A DNA stretch of 64,000 nucleotides from Coniella vitis (Eukaryota > Ascomycota > Sordariomycetes > Diaporthales > Schizoparmaceae). Positions 45,084 through 56,822 of the stretch are shown here, piece by piece. Within the stretch, counting starts at the first letter, position 1. Each line of letters starts with the position of its first letter. A model generated the notes under the pieces. It saw nothing but the letters and a program-made list of their open reading frames with translations. It did not search any database and was not told where the DNA came from. The translations under genes were made by a program, and so were the position numbers. The stretch is taken from contig WUJK01000002.1 of NCBI GenBank assembly GCA_011317545.1, positions 3,720,001 to 3,784,000 on the forward strand, in the 5' to 3' direction.

Positions 45084-46415
45084 ATGTCTTATCCCAACAT
45101 CGCCATTATAGGCGCCGGCCCAGTGGGCTGCACTCTGGCCCGTCTGCTCCACGTTCACTGTCCTTCAGCATCTGTCACCATCTTCGAGGCCGATACATCA
45201 CCCAACTACCGCTCCCAAGGCGGGTCGCTCGACCTCCACACAGACACGGGCCTGGCTGCAATGAAAGAAGCTGGATTAATGGACGAATTCCTCAAGTTTG
45301 CGCGGTATGACGGCGAGTCCCTCAAGATTGCCGACAAGGACCTCAATATCTACTTGCAGGTGGAGCCGAGCGCTTCTCCAGACCAGCCTGGTGGGCACGA
45401 GGGAGGCCAGAGACCGGAAATAGACAGACCATTGCTCCGCATGCTCTTGGCAGACAGCCTTCCTGGCCACTGGACGCGGTGGGGATGGAAATTGAAAGAG
45501 GTGCTGCCTGCGGCTGACGGGGCAGATGCTCGAGACTCACGCCTTGTCTTCACCGTCACGGACCGGGGTGGCGCCGTCACGACGGAAACAGTATCGGGTT
45601 TCGACTTGGTTGTGGGCGCCGATGGTGCCTGGAGCAAGGTCAGAAACGTGCTCAGCAGTACCAAGCCATTCTTCGCCGACGTGGTATACCACGAGCTGCA
45701 TATTGTGGACGCTGAAACTACAGCTCCCAGCGTGTACAAGGCTGTAAATCGTGGCAGTCTGTTTGTCCACAGTGACGGTGGAAAGGTGACGTTGCAGCAG
45801 CAGGGCGACGGGAGAATCCTCGTCAACGTCAACTACCTTGCCGAGGACGATAAATGGGTCTTTGACAAGAGCAGGTGCGGCTTCGACTCGGCGGATCTGG
45901 ACGAGACCAAAGCGGCGTTGCTCGACAGACTGCACGACTATCACCCGCTGGTCAAGGAGGCCATTTCCAAGGCAACGGGCCGCACAACGGCCAGGAGCTT
46001 CTACATGCTTCCAGTCGGCTTTAAATGGGCCCATCGGCGCGGCCTCACCATCATCGGCGACGCAGCACACGTCATGACACCCTTTGCCGGAGAGGGCGTC
46101 AATGTGGGCATGCAGGATGCGTTGGAGCTCATGAAGGCCATCAGAGACGCAGGCGACAGTCCTGACAAACTCGACGCCAACGTGGCCGCCTTTGAGGCCC
46201 ATTTATCGGTACGTGCTGGTCGGTATGCGAAGCTCACGGACGACTTGAGGCGGGCTTGGTTCTTCACCAAGCACTCTCCCCAAGCAGCGCTGCCCAAAGT
46301 GGCACAATACAAAGCCAAGTTCGACTCGCAAGGGTTGATGAAGCCTTTGGCGGGGCTGTTGGGACGAGGATACGGATACTACAAGGCGCATCATCCAGCC
46401 AAGATTAGCACCTAG
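45084..46415 (+). CDS. TetX-like FAD-dependent monooxygenase
   Basis: Intronless, 443 residues. Start MSYPNIAIIGAGPVGCTLARL after a pyrimidine-rich leader. The GxGxxG motif is followed by Glu in 'VTIFEAD', the FAD-ribose ligand. The middle motif is 'VVGADGAWSKVRNVL', and the third motif is 'GDAAHVMTPFAGEGVNVG', all intact. This is class A flavoprotein monooxygenase layout, nearest in motif style to bacterial TetX and the many fungal 'TetX-like' enzymes. A hydrophobic C-terminal helix (LMKPLAGLLGRGYGYY) is typical of the group. Known role: NADPH-dependent hydroxylation of a planar substrate. The real substrate here is unknown and resistance to tetracycline should not be assumed. The lack of introns is common in this family and may reflect a bacterial origin, which is inference. 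Confidence 0.88.
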   Translation: MSYPNIAIIGAGPVGCTLARLLHVHCPSASVTIFEADTSPNYRSQGGSLDLHTDTGLAAMKEAGLMDEFLKFARYDGESLKIADKDLNIYLQVEPSASPDQPGGHEGGQRPEIDRPLLRMLLADSLPGHWTRWGWKLKEVLPAADGADARDSRLVFTVTDRGGAVTTETVSGFDLVVGADGAWSKVRNVLSSTKPFFADVVYHELHIVDAETTAPSVYKAVNRGSLFVHSDGGKVTLQQQGDGRILVNVNYLAEDDKWVFDKSRCGFDSADLDETKAALLDRLHDYHPLVKEAISKATGRTTARSFYMLPVGFKWAHRRGLTIIGDAAHVMTPFAGEGVNVGMQDALELMKAIRDAGDSPDKLDANVAAFEAHLSVRAGRYAKLTDDLRRAWFFTKHSPQAALPKVAQYKAKFDSQGLMKPLAGLLGRGYGYYKAHHPAKIST

Positions 46416-48997
46416 TGAAGGGAGAGCTTGGAAGCACGGATTTGGGCTGATTTGCGGGCGATACTTCTGGGATTAGATTTGACGGGATGATTTCTGGTTT
46501 GTGGATTGTTGTGCGTACCAAGCAAGCACCTGGAACATGGCGTCTATAGGTTCTCGTTCGAGTAGGGAAATACTATCCATCTGGACACACAGACTTGCAT
46601 CGGCTGCCGTTGCTGATCTAGCCAACTGGCCACATCGCTTGCTGTTCGAGCGGTCGTAAGAACGTAAACGGAATTATGCAGAAAATGATCCAGGCAGCGA
46701 GGCAGCCGAGGATTATCGAACATGCTGATCTCCCGCGCGGCATTTCCGGATTGGATGGACGGGAAGCATGCAGCAGCAGCATGAATTTATCGCACAATGG
46801 TGTAGACGAGAAAAAGAAAAGCTGTGGCGTCAAGGCCCCCTCAACACGTGTTGATCGTGCAAAGAAGGAAGGAGCCACTTTGAAGCAGTTCATCGTCAGT
46901 CAGTCAGTCAGTCAGTCAGTCAGATGGCAGGAGCACCAGGCTGCCAAAACTCAACCCTACCCCGGCCCTCATTCATAGCACTATGCACACGACCAGTATC
47001 ATCCAGGTATGCAGTACCTTTGGTGGCAAGAACATTCTCAGGCAGTGAGGCTAACATCGCGGCAGCAGAGCCAGCGCGTGCTTAGCGCATCACGAGCATT
47101 GCTCAAAGTCCCTAAAAATGCCCGTTTGCAGGCGAGCGGTTTTTTTTCCTTTAAAGAATAAACAGATACACAAATAATTAAAATTGACTGATTTTGAGCC
47201 TGGTGCAAGCAGCAAGAGTGCTAGAATGGAGCAGTTGAAAAGAACATTGCGACATATGCCAGAGAGTGTGAGCCAGCCTCAAGAGGCACTCCATATCTGC
47301 ATCACGACCCGTCACTCCCAGAATCGTAGAAAACTAGGGACAAACGGACAACCACCACCACCACCACCACTACGATCACAAGCTGCCCGCTAGAATTTGG
47401 CTACTGTGGTACACGAACAGCGGGTGGGATCCACCTGGAGCTTCTAGAGCACCTTGCCCGTTCAGGCTTAGCACCCCTGCTTCCCCGGCGTGCAGCCCGC
47501 CCCAGATGCCGCTACTTGGCCAGTTTGGCCCACGGCACTTAACTGGGAGGTTGTTTCAACCCGCACTTGAGTTGCAGTGGGTGGAGCCCAGAACAGCCCT
47601 GTGGCTTCAGGTATTTGCAGAGCTTCAGCGCTGCGCTGGCCAGTTTTTAGCGTTGCGCAAGTGCAATAGTTGCAAAGTGCAAGTGCAAGCGGTACTAGAG
47701 TACATAATACTCGAACAGCAACAACGACAACAACATTTTAGCCCATTGCGACTTTTTGAAGTTATAAACCTCCCTTCTCCTCTCTTTCTCCCACCACAAC
47801 CACCACCATCCACCACTCCACGCCGCCACCACCCCGCCATTCCCGGCTTAACGAGAAGAGGCATTCCTCACGCCTCTCCGCTCGGCTCCATCTTCTGGCA
47901 AAATCCAACCCTTTCTTCTCCCGCTCAGCAAGTCGGACTGTTAACCGTGTCTGGCGCCCCCTCTTGTCCGCTTTCTCCCACGTTTTCGTCGCATGATCCC
48001 CTCCTTTTAATCAGACTGCCTTCCAGTCCCTTTCTTTACTTTTCTTCTTCCTGCGATCTTTTTTCTCTCTCCTTCCCTCTGCACCCGGTTTGTCCCGTGT
48101 GCTTATCGGCCGCTCCTCGACAACCCCTCCAGCTCGCATTTCCCTTTTGCGCGCTGCCAGACAGATTGTCGAAACGCCTTTTAATCAGCTTCGAAACGAC
48201 GCGTCTTCGGGACAGCTTGGGGTCACGGTTGAGGATCTCTTTTGATCTTCCCTCCCACGATTCGCAGACTCGTATCTTGCAGCCTCAGACGACGTCCCTG
48301 CAGGTCAAGAATCGCCACGACCAGCTTCAACCCTGGTCTCCTTGTCCCGCCGCTGGCCAGCACGCCCTTGACGACTCCGCGGCCCACGATCCACGACTTC
48401 TACCCATCGAAACTGCTACGCGAGGCATTGAAAGAGCATACACGTAGGAAAAGACTACCACAATCTGTTGGACTAGCGGCATTGTTGGTGGGAGCTGATT
48501 GTGCCACCGGGTGGATTCCATCCCGGGATACTGAGCTACACGTTCAGACTCGAAAGCACGCATTTCCAGTCGTCGAGTGAGTGCTTGGAGCCAGTCACGG
48601 CAGCACGGTCTGTACCGGCAAGACATACATAAAGTTCGCCTCTGGGGGATCTGCTTGTCAGTTGTACCCGGAACTGGCTACCCAGCATCTGAACCGGAAC
48701 GCACGCTGCGAGCCAAGCCTTGAAAGACGTTTGTCCATCATTTAAACCGGCATCATCATCATCACCACCACCGCCGCCACCGCGACCACCAACGCCAGGT
48801 CTTGCGCGTTTTGTGCGGGTCTTGTGGACGGTACCGTACATTTCATTGCATTGCAGGCCCCTTACTGCCTTCTCGGCCACTCACACAAGGCCAATTCCGC
48901 GGGCAGCCCACCCCCACCCCCCCTAATCCAGTTTAGTCTACTCGTCGCTGCGACAGGGTTTCTCTTCTTGTTGCGACTGCGCAGTGTGGGAGTATTG
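46416..48997. other. Intergenic region and long pyrimidine-rich leader
   Basis: About 2.6 kb. A (CAGT)n tract is at 46896-46922. From about 47740 the plus strand is strongly C/T-rich, which fits a long 5' leader for the ataxin-2 homologue and explains the long chance open frames there (for example 47506-48447). I searched this stretch for the missing Lsm domain in all plus frames and did not find it. Confidence 0.55.
46896..46922 (+). repeat. (CAGT)n microsatellite
   Basis: Nearly seven tandem CAGT units. Confidence 0.92.
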
Positions 48998-51900
48998 ATG
49001 GACCACACAGGACCTGTGACTACGACCACCTCGAGCCACCCAGTCCGCAGCCTGTCTTCCACCCATTCTGCTGCCCAGCGTAAGAGCAGCAGCAGCAGCA
49101 GTAGCAATACCAACACCAGCCTGGGCCACATCAAGGCTCAAGCCCTCCAGAGCAAGCCCTCCGGCCTGCGCACTAACAGGTGAGACACACAAACCCGCCC
49201 CCCTGCCCCCAACTTTTTGGCTCCCAGTTCCCTTTCCCTGTCCTGCCTGTCTGCCTGTCAAGGTCTGTCCACACAAAGAAGGCTGGGCGCATCGCATTGC
49301 AGTGCATCTGACGCACTTGCTGGTGCTCGTGTTTGCTGTCAAGTCTTGTGGCTCATTGTCGCTGTCTCCTCAAGCCATCTTGATGATGTTGCATGGTAGA
49401 GACAAGTACTGACCAGCCGCCCTCCAATGATAAAGGCAGCAGCCACTGGGTGTACCTGAACACAGGGCCTGGACTGCTAGGACTGCCAGCGATTCTCCCA
49501 AACCGAGCCCTCACCACTATTCCCGACCAGGTGCCACTTCTACGGTGGCCCAGCCAGAGCTTAACAGCTTCTTCAACCGCGTCAAAGAGGTGAGTGAATC
49601 CTGGCCCTTGCTACCCTGCGCAGAGAGCTCCTCTGTCTTCTCCTTCCCAGCCCCCCTCCCGTAATTCCATGCCCGCCCCAAAAAGGTCTGCCGTCTTTTC
49701 ACTGTGGTGTTGCACCTGTGCCCTGGTCCCTGTCTGCGCCTGCCGTCGGGGTCTGATCCACCCGGGGCCCACATACTTTGAGCTGTGCTGTCACACGTCT
49801 TTGAATTCCACCATGAACCATGACCTCAACCTCGTCGACTGCTTCTCTCTCCTCCATCACCCCTTTCTGGCCCAGCCCACTCTGGGACGTTTTCCTGCTG
49901 GTGCTGTCTCACACATGGCATCCTTCTAATTGTCTCTCCTCCTCCATCGCCGAGAGCGCACCCAACTGACTAGGCCTTCTCCTCTGCAGGGACAGCGGGT
50001 GCAGCTGCCCATTGACGACGCTATCCTCCTGGAGGACATTCACGCCCACACCTCCCCGGAAGCACCCAGCTTCCACCCAAGAATGGTCCAGCCCAAGAAG
50101 GCTGGCTCAGCTGAGGCAATGAACGGCTCCAGCAAGCGTCAGTCGGCCATGCCATACTCGCGCAACAACATGAACAACAGAACACAAAATGGTATGTGTG
50201 TCTGCTGCTATTGCGCGCAATTTGCTGTCTACCTTGGTCCCACAGCTGCTGATGCTCCACCAAAAGGCAACAATAGGTCCGGCTTCCAAACTGACAGCAC
50301 CATTTCGAGCGGCCGTCTTGGCGAACGGCGCGAACTCCAACGATGGGACGCCGGCGATGCGAGCAACGGACTTGTCGACGGCGGCCTCGAGGACTCGACA
50401 GACAGCAACAAGCCGTGGGACCAGTTTGCCGTCAATGAAAAGAAGTTTGGAGTTCACACAGACTACGACGAAAACCTCTACACCACACCCCTCGACCGCA
50501 ATCGCGCTGACTACAAGGAGGCGGCGGCCCGGGCTGACCGGTTGGCTCGCAAAATCGAAAATAGCAATGCGACCTCTGCACACGCTGCTGAGGAGCGCTT
50601 GGTGGATCACGTCGGACAACCAGATGATGGTGCTGACGAGGAAGACAAGTATGCGTGAAATTTTCATTGTTGCGCAACTAGCATTGCGATGTGCCGTTTG
50701 CTAATCCGGTATTCTCTCCCCTTGCAGATACAGCGGAGTCAAACGCAGCGACTTCCCGCCTCTGAGCAGCCACAACACAAACAAGTACACCCCGCCAGCA
50801 CGTCGAGCACCGACCGGTACAGCCACCGTCAAGGGTGCGCCCTATGACCCAGCGATCATTTCGTCGCAGTTGCGCGCTCCTGTCGCGGCCCCAACCAAGC
50901 AGCCAATTCCCAAGTCAGACGAAGCCAAGAGCTCTGCACCGAGCGCAAACAAGGCCCCACAGGCCCAAAAGTCTGAGCAGAAGCCCTCCGAGGCCAAGGC
51001 TGTTGACCCCGCAAAGGACGAACAGCCAAAGGCGGCGGCGGCAGCAGTTACAGATGGTGCAGCAGCAGCAACCAAGGCCCAGCCCGAGTCCAAGCCCGCA
51101 GCTGAAAAGCCTTCGGCCGCAGCTTTGCGAGCCTCACTCATTGCTGGACGCAATGGCACGCTTGCAACCAAGGAGAACCAGCCTATTGAGAAGGAGCTGT
51201 ACGCGGCCTTCAAGACTTTTGGTGACACGCAGCGACAAATTCAAAAGGGCAAGGAAAAGGCCGCAAAGACCAAGAAGATTGACGAGCTCAAGGCATTCGC
51301 GGCCAAGTTCAAGCTGGGGACTCCGGTCCCCAACGATCTGATTGGTATCATTGCCAAGGACCCCAAGAAGCAGCAGGAAATCCAGGACAAGGCTCGCAAG
51401 AATGCTGAAGAGGTCCAGCGTGCCAAGGACGAAGCAAAGAAGTCTGAAGGTCCTTCAAGCGAGCAAGCACCACCTACTGCCGCCAAGTCGTCTTCTCAGC
51501 CCAAAGCAGAGCAGCCAGCAACTGCCACCACCACATCGTCGGGAACTCATACGCCTGCTGCCACCGACAATCGTGGCTCTTCCCGCCCTGGTGCCGGACC
51601 TCCACACGCAAATTCTGCCGGTCCTAGCGGTAACCGTCATCCTGGCAACCGCCAAAGCTACGCTCCGGGCGGCGCTTACCAGCAGCAATTCCGTGGCGAC
51701 CGAGTCCAGGGCCAGCACATGCCCCGCCACAACCAACAGCAGGGCGGCCATCTTGCACAACAGCTGCGCAACGTCGAGCAGCAGAGGATGATGCAAGCTC
51801 CTCATCGCATGTCGGACATGCGTCTGCCTCCTACTGGACCCGCTAATAACATTCCACTCTATGCGCCTCGCCATGCCGGTATCTCGCCCAGTCACATGGG

Positions 51901-53231
51901 CCCTGGGCCCAGACTCAACCCCAATACCCAAGAGTTCAGGCCCAATGCACAGCCCTTTATCCCCGCTGGGCCCAGTGCCGCTTCTAGCCCCCGGTCCGCC
52001 TTGAACAACATGGAGCACGGTACTGGCGCTGCTGTCGTTGGTATCGTTGTTCGCCGCAAGCTCAAGTCTATCGACGTCAAGAAGTGCTTTGTGCTGGGCC
52101 ATGTGCAGGCCATCAAGGCGCCTCAGCCGCCCCCTCGCAGCTGGGAGGAGAATGGGGGCCTCAGACCAGCATTTGACACGCTACCCACGTGGAAGTCGAT
52201 TCGAGAGGAAGACAATAACAAGGATAAGATTGGTTACAAGCAGCTCTTTGAACGACCCCCGTTTGCCGGTGCCATGGCTACGCCCAACGCAGCTCCTGTG
52301 GTACCTCAAATGCCGCATCAGCACCAGCTTCCATTCCACCTGCAACAAGGCGCGCAGAACGTGGGACCTCGTCAGTCTCCGCATATGCCGCCTATGCAAA
52401 TGCATGGTGGTCACCCCAGCCACGCTCCCCATGTGCCCTTCACCAGCGGGGATGATGCCACGAGAATGATGCACTCGAACTCTGCACAGTCTTATGCTTC
52501 GCCGCGGCCAGGCCAGGCGCCCATGGCGCACCCTAACATGATGAACTCGCCATCCCACATGCCATACTCGCAGCCGGTCATGCCTGGTTTCATGGGCCCT
52601 GGTGCTCCGCCCATGGGCCCGCAGATGCGCAACTTTGGCCAAAACCCTCAGTACATCCCACAGCAGCACGGACAGATGGGCCCTCCCATGATGATGGCTC
52701 CAGGCTACATGACGGCACCAGGACCTATCATGCAAGGCACGCCTCAAATGCCCATGTATCCCGGCGCTCACCCTAACTTTGTGCCCTCTGGACCCATGCC
52801 TCCGCAGGCGATGCAGGGTGCTAATGGATACCCGAGTCCCGGACGGCCCGTCGCTCCCATGATGGCACACCAGGGATCACAGCAAGGCCAACACATGTAC
52901 GGAATGAGCCCCGGCATGCCGCAGTATCAACAGCCCGTCTTTGCCCCGCAGCAGCCAGGCCAAAGTAAGTCCAACAACAGACGATACAGCTCCTCGGGAC
53001 GTCAGTACTAACGACGTGTGGGAGCAAAAAGTGGGCAACATGCGCGTGCACAGCAACCCCGGACCGCAACACCTTGGCACCAGCCCCCAGCAAATGCACC
53101 AGCATGGGTCTCAGCAGCATCGAGGTAATGGCTATGGCGGCAAGAACTTTTCTGGACCGCCTCAGGGACCTTCACCAACCCACAATGGCTCCCAACCCCG
53201 TGCTTCGGATGCCCAAGATGAGGCCAAGTGA
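48998..53231 (+). CDS. Ataxin-2/Pbp1 homologue (LsmAD protein) without visible Lsm fold
   Basis: Six exons: 48998-49179, 49490-49589, 49990-50191, 50246-50648, 50728-52964 and 53032-53231, total 1107 residues with all phases consistent. The exon 2 start is the least sure. The LsmAD domain is clear at about residues 190-280: 'ELQRWDAG', 'WDQFAVNEKKFG', 'YDENLYTTPLDR', then 'EEDKYSGVKRSDFPPLSS'. A proline-rich PABP-interacting type region and a Met/Pro/Gln/His-rich low-complexity tail (GPPMMMAPGYMTAPGP) follow, ending in DAQDEAK. The Sm-like domain that normally precedes LsmAD in Pbp1 is absent from the exons and introns I could read. Known role of the family: cytoplasmic RNA-binding, poly(A)-tail and stress-granule factor that restrains TORC1. 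The gene symbol is left blank because of the missing domain. Confidence 0.82.
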
Positions 53232-54787
53232 AGGACAATTGGTCTGTTGCCTGGTTGCTAGTGTTTTATGAATCCGCCCAGCGCAAATTACACCACCTTC
53301 AAATCAACTCTTCATATTTTAGCGCTGGGTTCGTGGTGCGTCGTCGAATGCTCTTCACATATGGTCGCCATCCTTTGGTGCCGGTTCAACTGAGATGTGA
53401 ACGAAATTGGACGATGGTTTTTACAAACGAGTGAGCATTTTGGACAAGGTTGCCCAAAGTGTCGAATGCATCGATAATGAGGTGTTTTTTGGGGGGGTGG
53501 TGGTGGTGGTCCACCTCTGCCTACGAGATCCTCCGCAAAAAGCCCCATATGATATACCCAAGCGGACACACGTCCAGACAGCGGGACAGAGAGTCCTTAT
53601 CAAGCAATCTTCTCGGGTATAGTCTATTGTCTGGCTGCTCAGCTGCGAGTGAGGATGAGAAAGGGGAAAGGTGGAGGGCACGGTCCGTGGTCCAATCGCC
53701 ATCTTCTAACCCACAGCCAGGGCCCGTACTTCAGAGCCAAGGCAGCTGGATAACATGAGGGTTGAGGAATGATGGCTTTTTTTTTTTTGCTTATATGAAG
53801 ACTAGGTGTGGTCCCGGACATGGTGTTTTGAGCTTGGAAGGTGTGTGTGTGTGTGTGTGTGTGTCGAGGCGCGAAGGTGGATAGAGACGGGCACCTTGCG
53901 AGGTTGAAGGTTGCAAAACCTCTAGCTGTGCAGAGGGGTAGCACGACACTGGGGGAGCGTTTGAGGATGAGCAATGGGGATAGGAGCGATGTATAGGTAG
54001 CTGTCCACAGCAGTCTAAAGGTTAGCCAGATACTTGGTGGCAGCAGCTCAAAATACAGCGGTGTTATCTTCAAGTCTTGCTGGCTGTGTGGCTGCGTTAT
54101 GGCCATTGAAAGTGTGCTATTAGGAGCAAGTGGCTGCCTGGTTAGCGGTTTGCTTTTGCAGTGCTCCCACGCAATGCAGCAGCAAGTCAATCATGACGAT
54201 ACGATTGTATTCAGCAACCTGTCAACCAACCAACCCCAGTGGCCCGCCCGATTGGGTCTTTCTACATAACGTTGAAGGCTTACTTCAGGGCCCTGTTGCC
54301 ATGAAAACGTGCTCAATACGGTAGACTTGGCAAGAAGCCCCCAGTGTTGCAGAAGAGCGTGCAGGTTGTTCCTCACATGGATCAAGAAATCTCGACGATC
54401 CCTCCTTCTGCGACTGATGGAGTGATGATGGGACTCGTGGCTCCGATAGGCAAGTGCTACTGTTGGCAGAAGGAAGTTGGATCCTGTGCAGTCAGGCTTT
54501 TGTTGATATTTGAGCCACTAGCAAACAACATGCCTTTTGTTTTTTCACCCGATTCTCTCACCACCACCATCACATCACCACCACTTCTTGATATTGGCTT
54601 CTTCTATCTTGGAGGTCTTGTGAGCGTTGGTGTACTGGAGGCACTTGTTCAGCATCATCCCTTCTGCCATTATCTATTCTCTTCTGCCATTATCTACCCT
54701 CTCTCTTTTTCCTCGGTGTTTTCTTCGCTCATTGCTGTTCACTCCCTGCTCGTCCTTGGTAAGAGCGTCACATCGGGAAAGGACAAG
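53232..54787. other. Intergenic region, no gene recognised
   Basis: About 1.5 kb between tandem genes. A (GT)n tract lies at 53841-53864 and a poly-T run at about 53775. The open frame running into the LPMO-like gene from 54344 lacks a good start or signal peptide, so I treat it as leader. Confidence 0.55.
53841..53864 (+). repeat. (GT)12 microsatellite
   Basis: Uninterrupted GT dinucleotides over 24 bp. Confidence 0.93.
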
Positions 54788-56197
54788 ATGGTCTGCATAA
54801 CGCCTAGTCTTGTAGCCGTCTTGCTCGGCACTGCATCTGCTCACATGCAAATGCAATACCCGCCGCCTCTCCTCAGCAAGTTCAATCCCCACACCCCTCC
54901 AGAGGACATCAACTTCGATATGGCCAGCCCTCTGGCCAAGGATGGCTCCGATTTTCCTTGCAAAGGCTACCTTGGCCTCGTCGGCACGTCTGCCGCGGCG
55001 CCCACAGCTGTCTGGTACACTGGCAGCTACGCCAATGTGACGATTGTTGGCGGCACGACGCACGATGGGGGCAGTTGCCAGATCAGCCTGTCAGCGGACG
55101 GCGGCAAGAAGTTTACGGCTGTGCAGAGTATCATTGGCGGGTGTCCCAGCAGCGACAACGCCACTTTGGGCTTTATGGTGCCGGCTGATGCACCTCTAGG
55201 AGATGTGCTGGTGGCATGGACCTGGTTTAATCGTGTTGGCAGCCGCGACATGTTCATGAACTGTGCCTCTGTAACGATTGAGAAGGGCGATGCCCAGGCT
55301 CATGGAAACGGCCAGCAAGGAGGGACTGCTTTTGAGGACAGGCCTGGAATGTTTGTTGCCAACCTGGATGGTGCGAGCGATGGATGCTCGACGCAAGAGA
55401 TGTTTGATGTCGTCTTCCCTGCGCCTGGTCCCAATGTGGTGGCTCAAAGTTGGACACCAAAGTTGCCATCATGTGGTGTCATGCAGCACAGGGACACGGA
55501 CTTGAAGGGCGACATGGTTGGGTGCGTGCCAGTTTGTCTTTTGTTCTGCTGCTCCTTTGGGAGAGAGGCTGATGGCGATGCTAATCTTTTTTGTTTTTTG
55601 GGTAGTTTGGATGATGCAACGGGGTCTCGCTCCAAGGCAGCCACCATAGCCACCAGCAGCCTTTTTGATCCATTCGCTTTGCAGACGGCAGGATCCGATC
55701 TCAGTATCGAGACAGATGCCGAGACAGCCGCCACCACAGTACCGCCAATGGGTCCCGTCGTCGACCCATTTACGCTCGCGAGACTGCCTTCTATTACCCG
55801 CAACTCTGCTCTGGCATCTGCTACCTTTGATTTTGATCCCTTTACCATGGTGGCAGCTCCAGTCGTCCAGGCGACAGAGGGACCAGAGGCGACCTTTGAC
55901 CCATTTACGGTGACTGCTAGCCCGCTCGACCCAGCCACTACGGCATCGTCCGATTTCGATCCGTTTACATTGACTCCGAGTGGCAGCCGGACCACTTTGG
56001 CTACAGTGACGTCGCGTCCTGAAGATGCTGGATCCTCTTTGACGTCTGGTGCGCCAGGGTCGTTGTGCTCCCAAGAAGGCGTCTTTGTATGCTTGGCCGG
56101 CGACTTGACATATCAGCGCTGTGCTTCGGGCCAGTGGAGCGTTGTTATGCCTGTGGCACCCGGAACTACTTGTAGTCAGACGATGGGCAGAAGCTGA
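54788..56197 (+). CDS. Secreted LPMO-like (AA11-type) protein with C-terminal chitin-binding-like module
   Basis: Exons 54788-55521 and 55606-56197 give 441 residues; the 84-nt intron is a multiple of three, so the unspliced frame stays open. The start MVCITPSLVAVLLGTASA is a signal peptide that leaves His as residue 1 of the mature protein (HMQMQYPPP). This is the first ligand of a histidine brace. The second is likely the His in 'TTHDGGSCQISLS', a spacing and context typical of fungal LPMO-like proteins with 'GSDFPCKGY'. A linker contains five DPF units (Asp codons at 55667, 55763, 55835, 55898, 55958). The last about 45 residues have the Cys pattern of CBM19-like chitin-binding modules (LCSQEGVFVC...YQRC..GQW...APGTTC). 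Expected role: copper-dependent oxidative attack on chitin or another wall polymer. Confidence 0.8.
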   Translation: MVCITPSLVAVLLGTASAHMQMQYPPPLLSKFNPHTPPEDINFDMASPLAKDGSDFPCKGYLGLVGTSAAAPTAVWYTGSYANVTIVGGTTHDGGSCQISLSADGGKKFTAVQSIIGGCPSSDNATLGFMVPADAPLGDVLVAWTWFNRVGSRDMFMNCASVTIEKGDAQAHGNGQQGGTAFEDRPGMFVANLDGASDGCSTQEMFDVVFPAPGPNVVAQSWTPKLPSCGVMQHRDTDLKGDMVGCVPVCLLFCCSFGREADGDANLFCFLGSLDDATGSRSKAATIATSSLFDPFALQTAGSDLSIETDAETAATTVPPMGPVVDPFTLARLPSITRNSALASATFDFDPFTMVAAPVVQATEGPEATFDPFTVTASPLDPATTASSDFDPFTLTPSGSRTTLATVTSRPEDAGSSLTSGAPGSLCSQEGVFVCLAGDLTYQRCASGQWSVVMPVAPGTTCSQTMGRS

Positions 56198-56506
56198 GGC
56201 TTTGGGTGAGGGTTGTGTGTGTGTGTGAGAGTGAGAGAGAATGGGCTTGCAGTCGGACTGGAGGTGTGGGAGAGGAGAGGAGGGCCCGGGAAATGATTAA
56301 GGATATCTTTATTCGTTATAAATAGTCGACGTCCATCCACCCCTGTGTGTCTCGATACAGTCTTCCTCCCAATGGTACAATCCATTACCTCTTTGCTTTT
56401 TTTTCCATGTCTAGAGATGGCTCAAAGACGTTGAAATCCGAGTGCCGCCGTGCTGGTGCGCTCGGTCATCCATAAGACATGATGGATGCAAATTCCCCGG
56501 TTTGCC

Positions 56507-56784
56507 TTAAAGCTCGTAGACAGTCGTGCAAAATCCGACGACTGTCTCGCGGGCTACCAAGGAGGTCCATCTTGTTGTGATGGCAGTTCCCCCAGACTGT
56601 GTTGCTGCATGGCCCCGGATTCCACCATCAACATGGTCCAAACCAAGTCCATCTGCGGCAGCATCATCACCGGGTGGATCGCTCACGACGACAACAACGT
56701 GGACGTCGTGCGTGACGTGGGATCTTCCTTGTTCAGGGAGGGCGGTGTAGATCATTGTTGCTTGTGCTTTGTCACTGTGGGCGG

Positions 56785-56822
<38 letters not shown>

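Noticed and set aside
39907..46415. Two FAD monooxygenases as part of a secondary-metabolite cluster
   Set aside because: They belong to different subgroups, flank a mitochondrial DUF1992 gene, and no PKS, NRPS, terpene synthase or cluster regulator is present.
47506..48447. Open frame of 313 codons upstream of the ataxin-2 homologue
   Set aside because: The sequence is strongly pyrimidine-rich, giving Pro/Ser/Leu-rich low complexity, with no domain, signal peptide or codon bias. It fits a long 5' leader.
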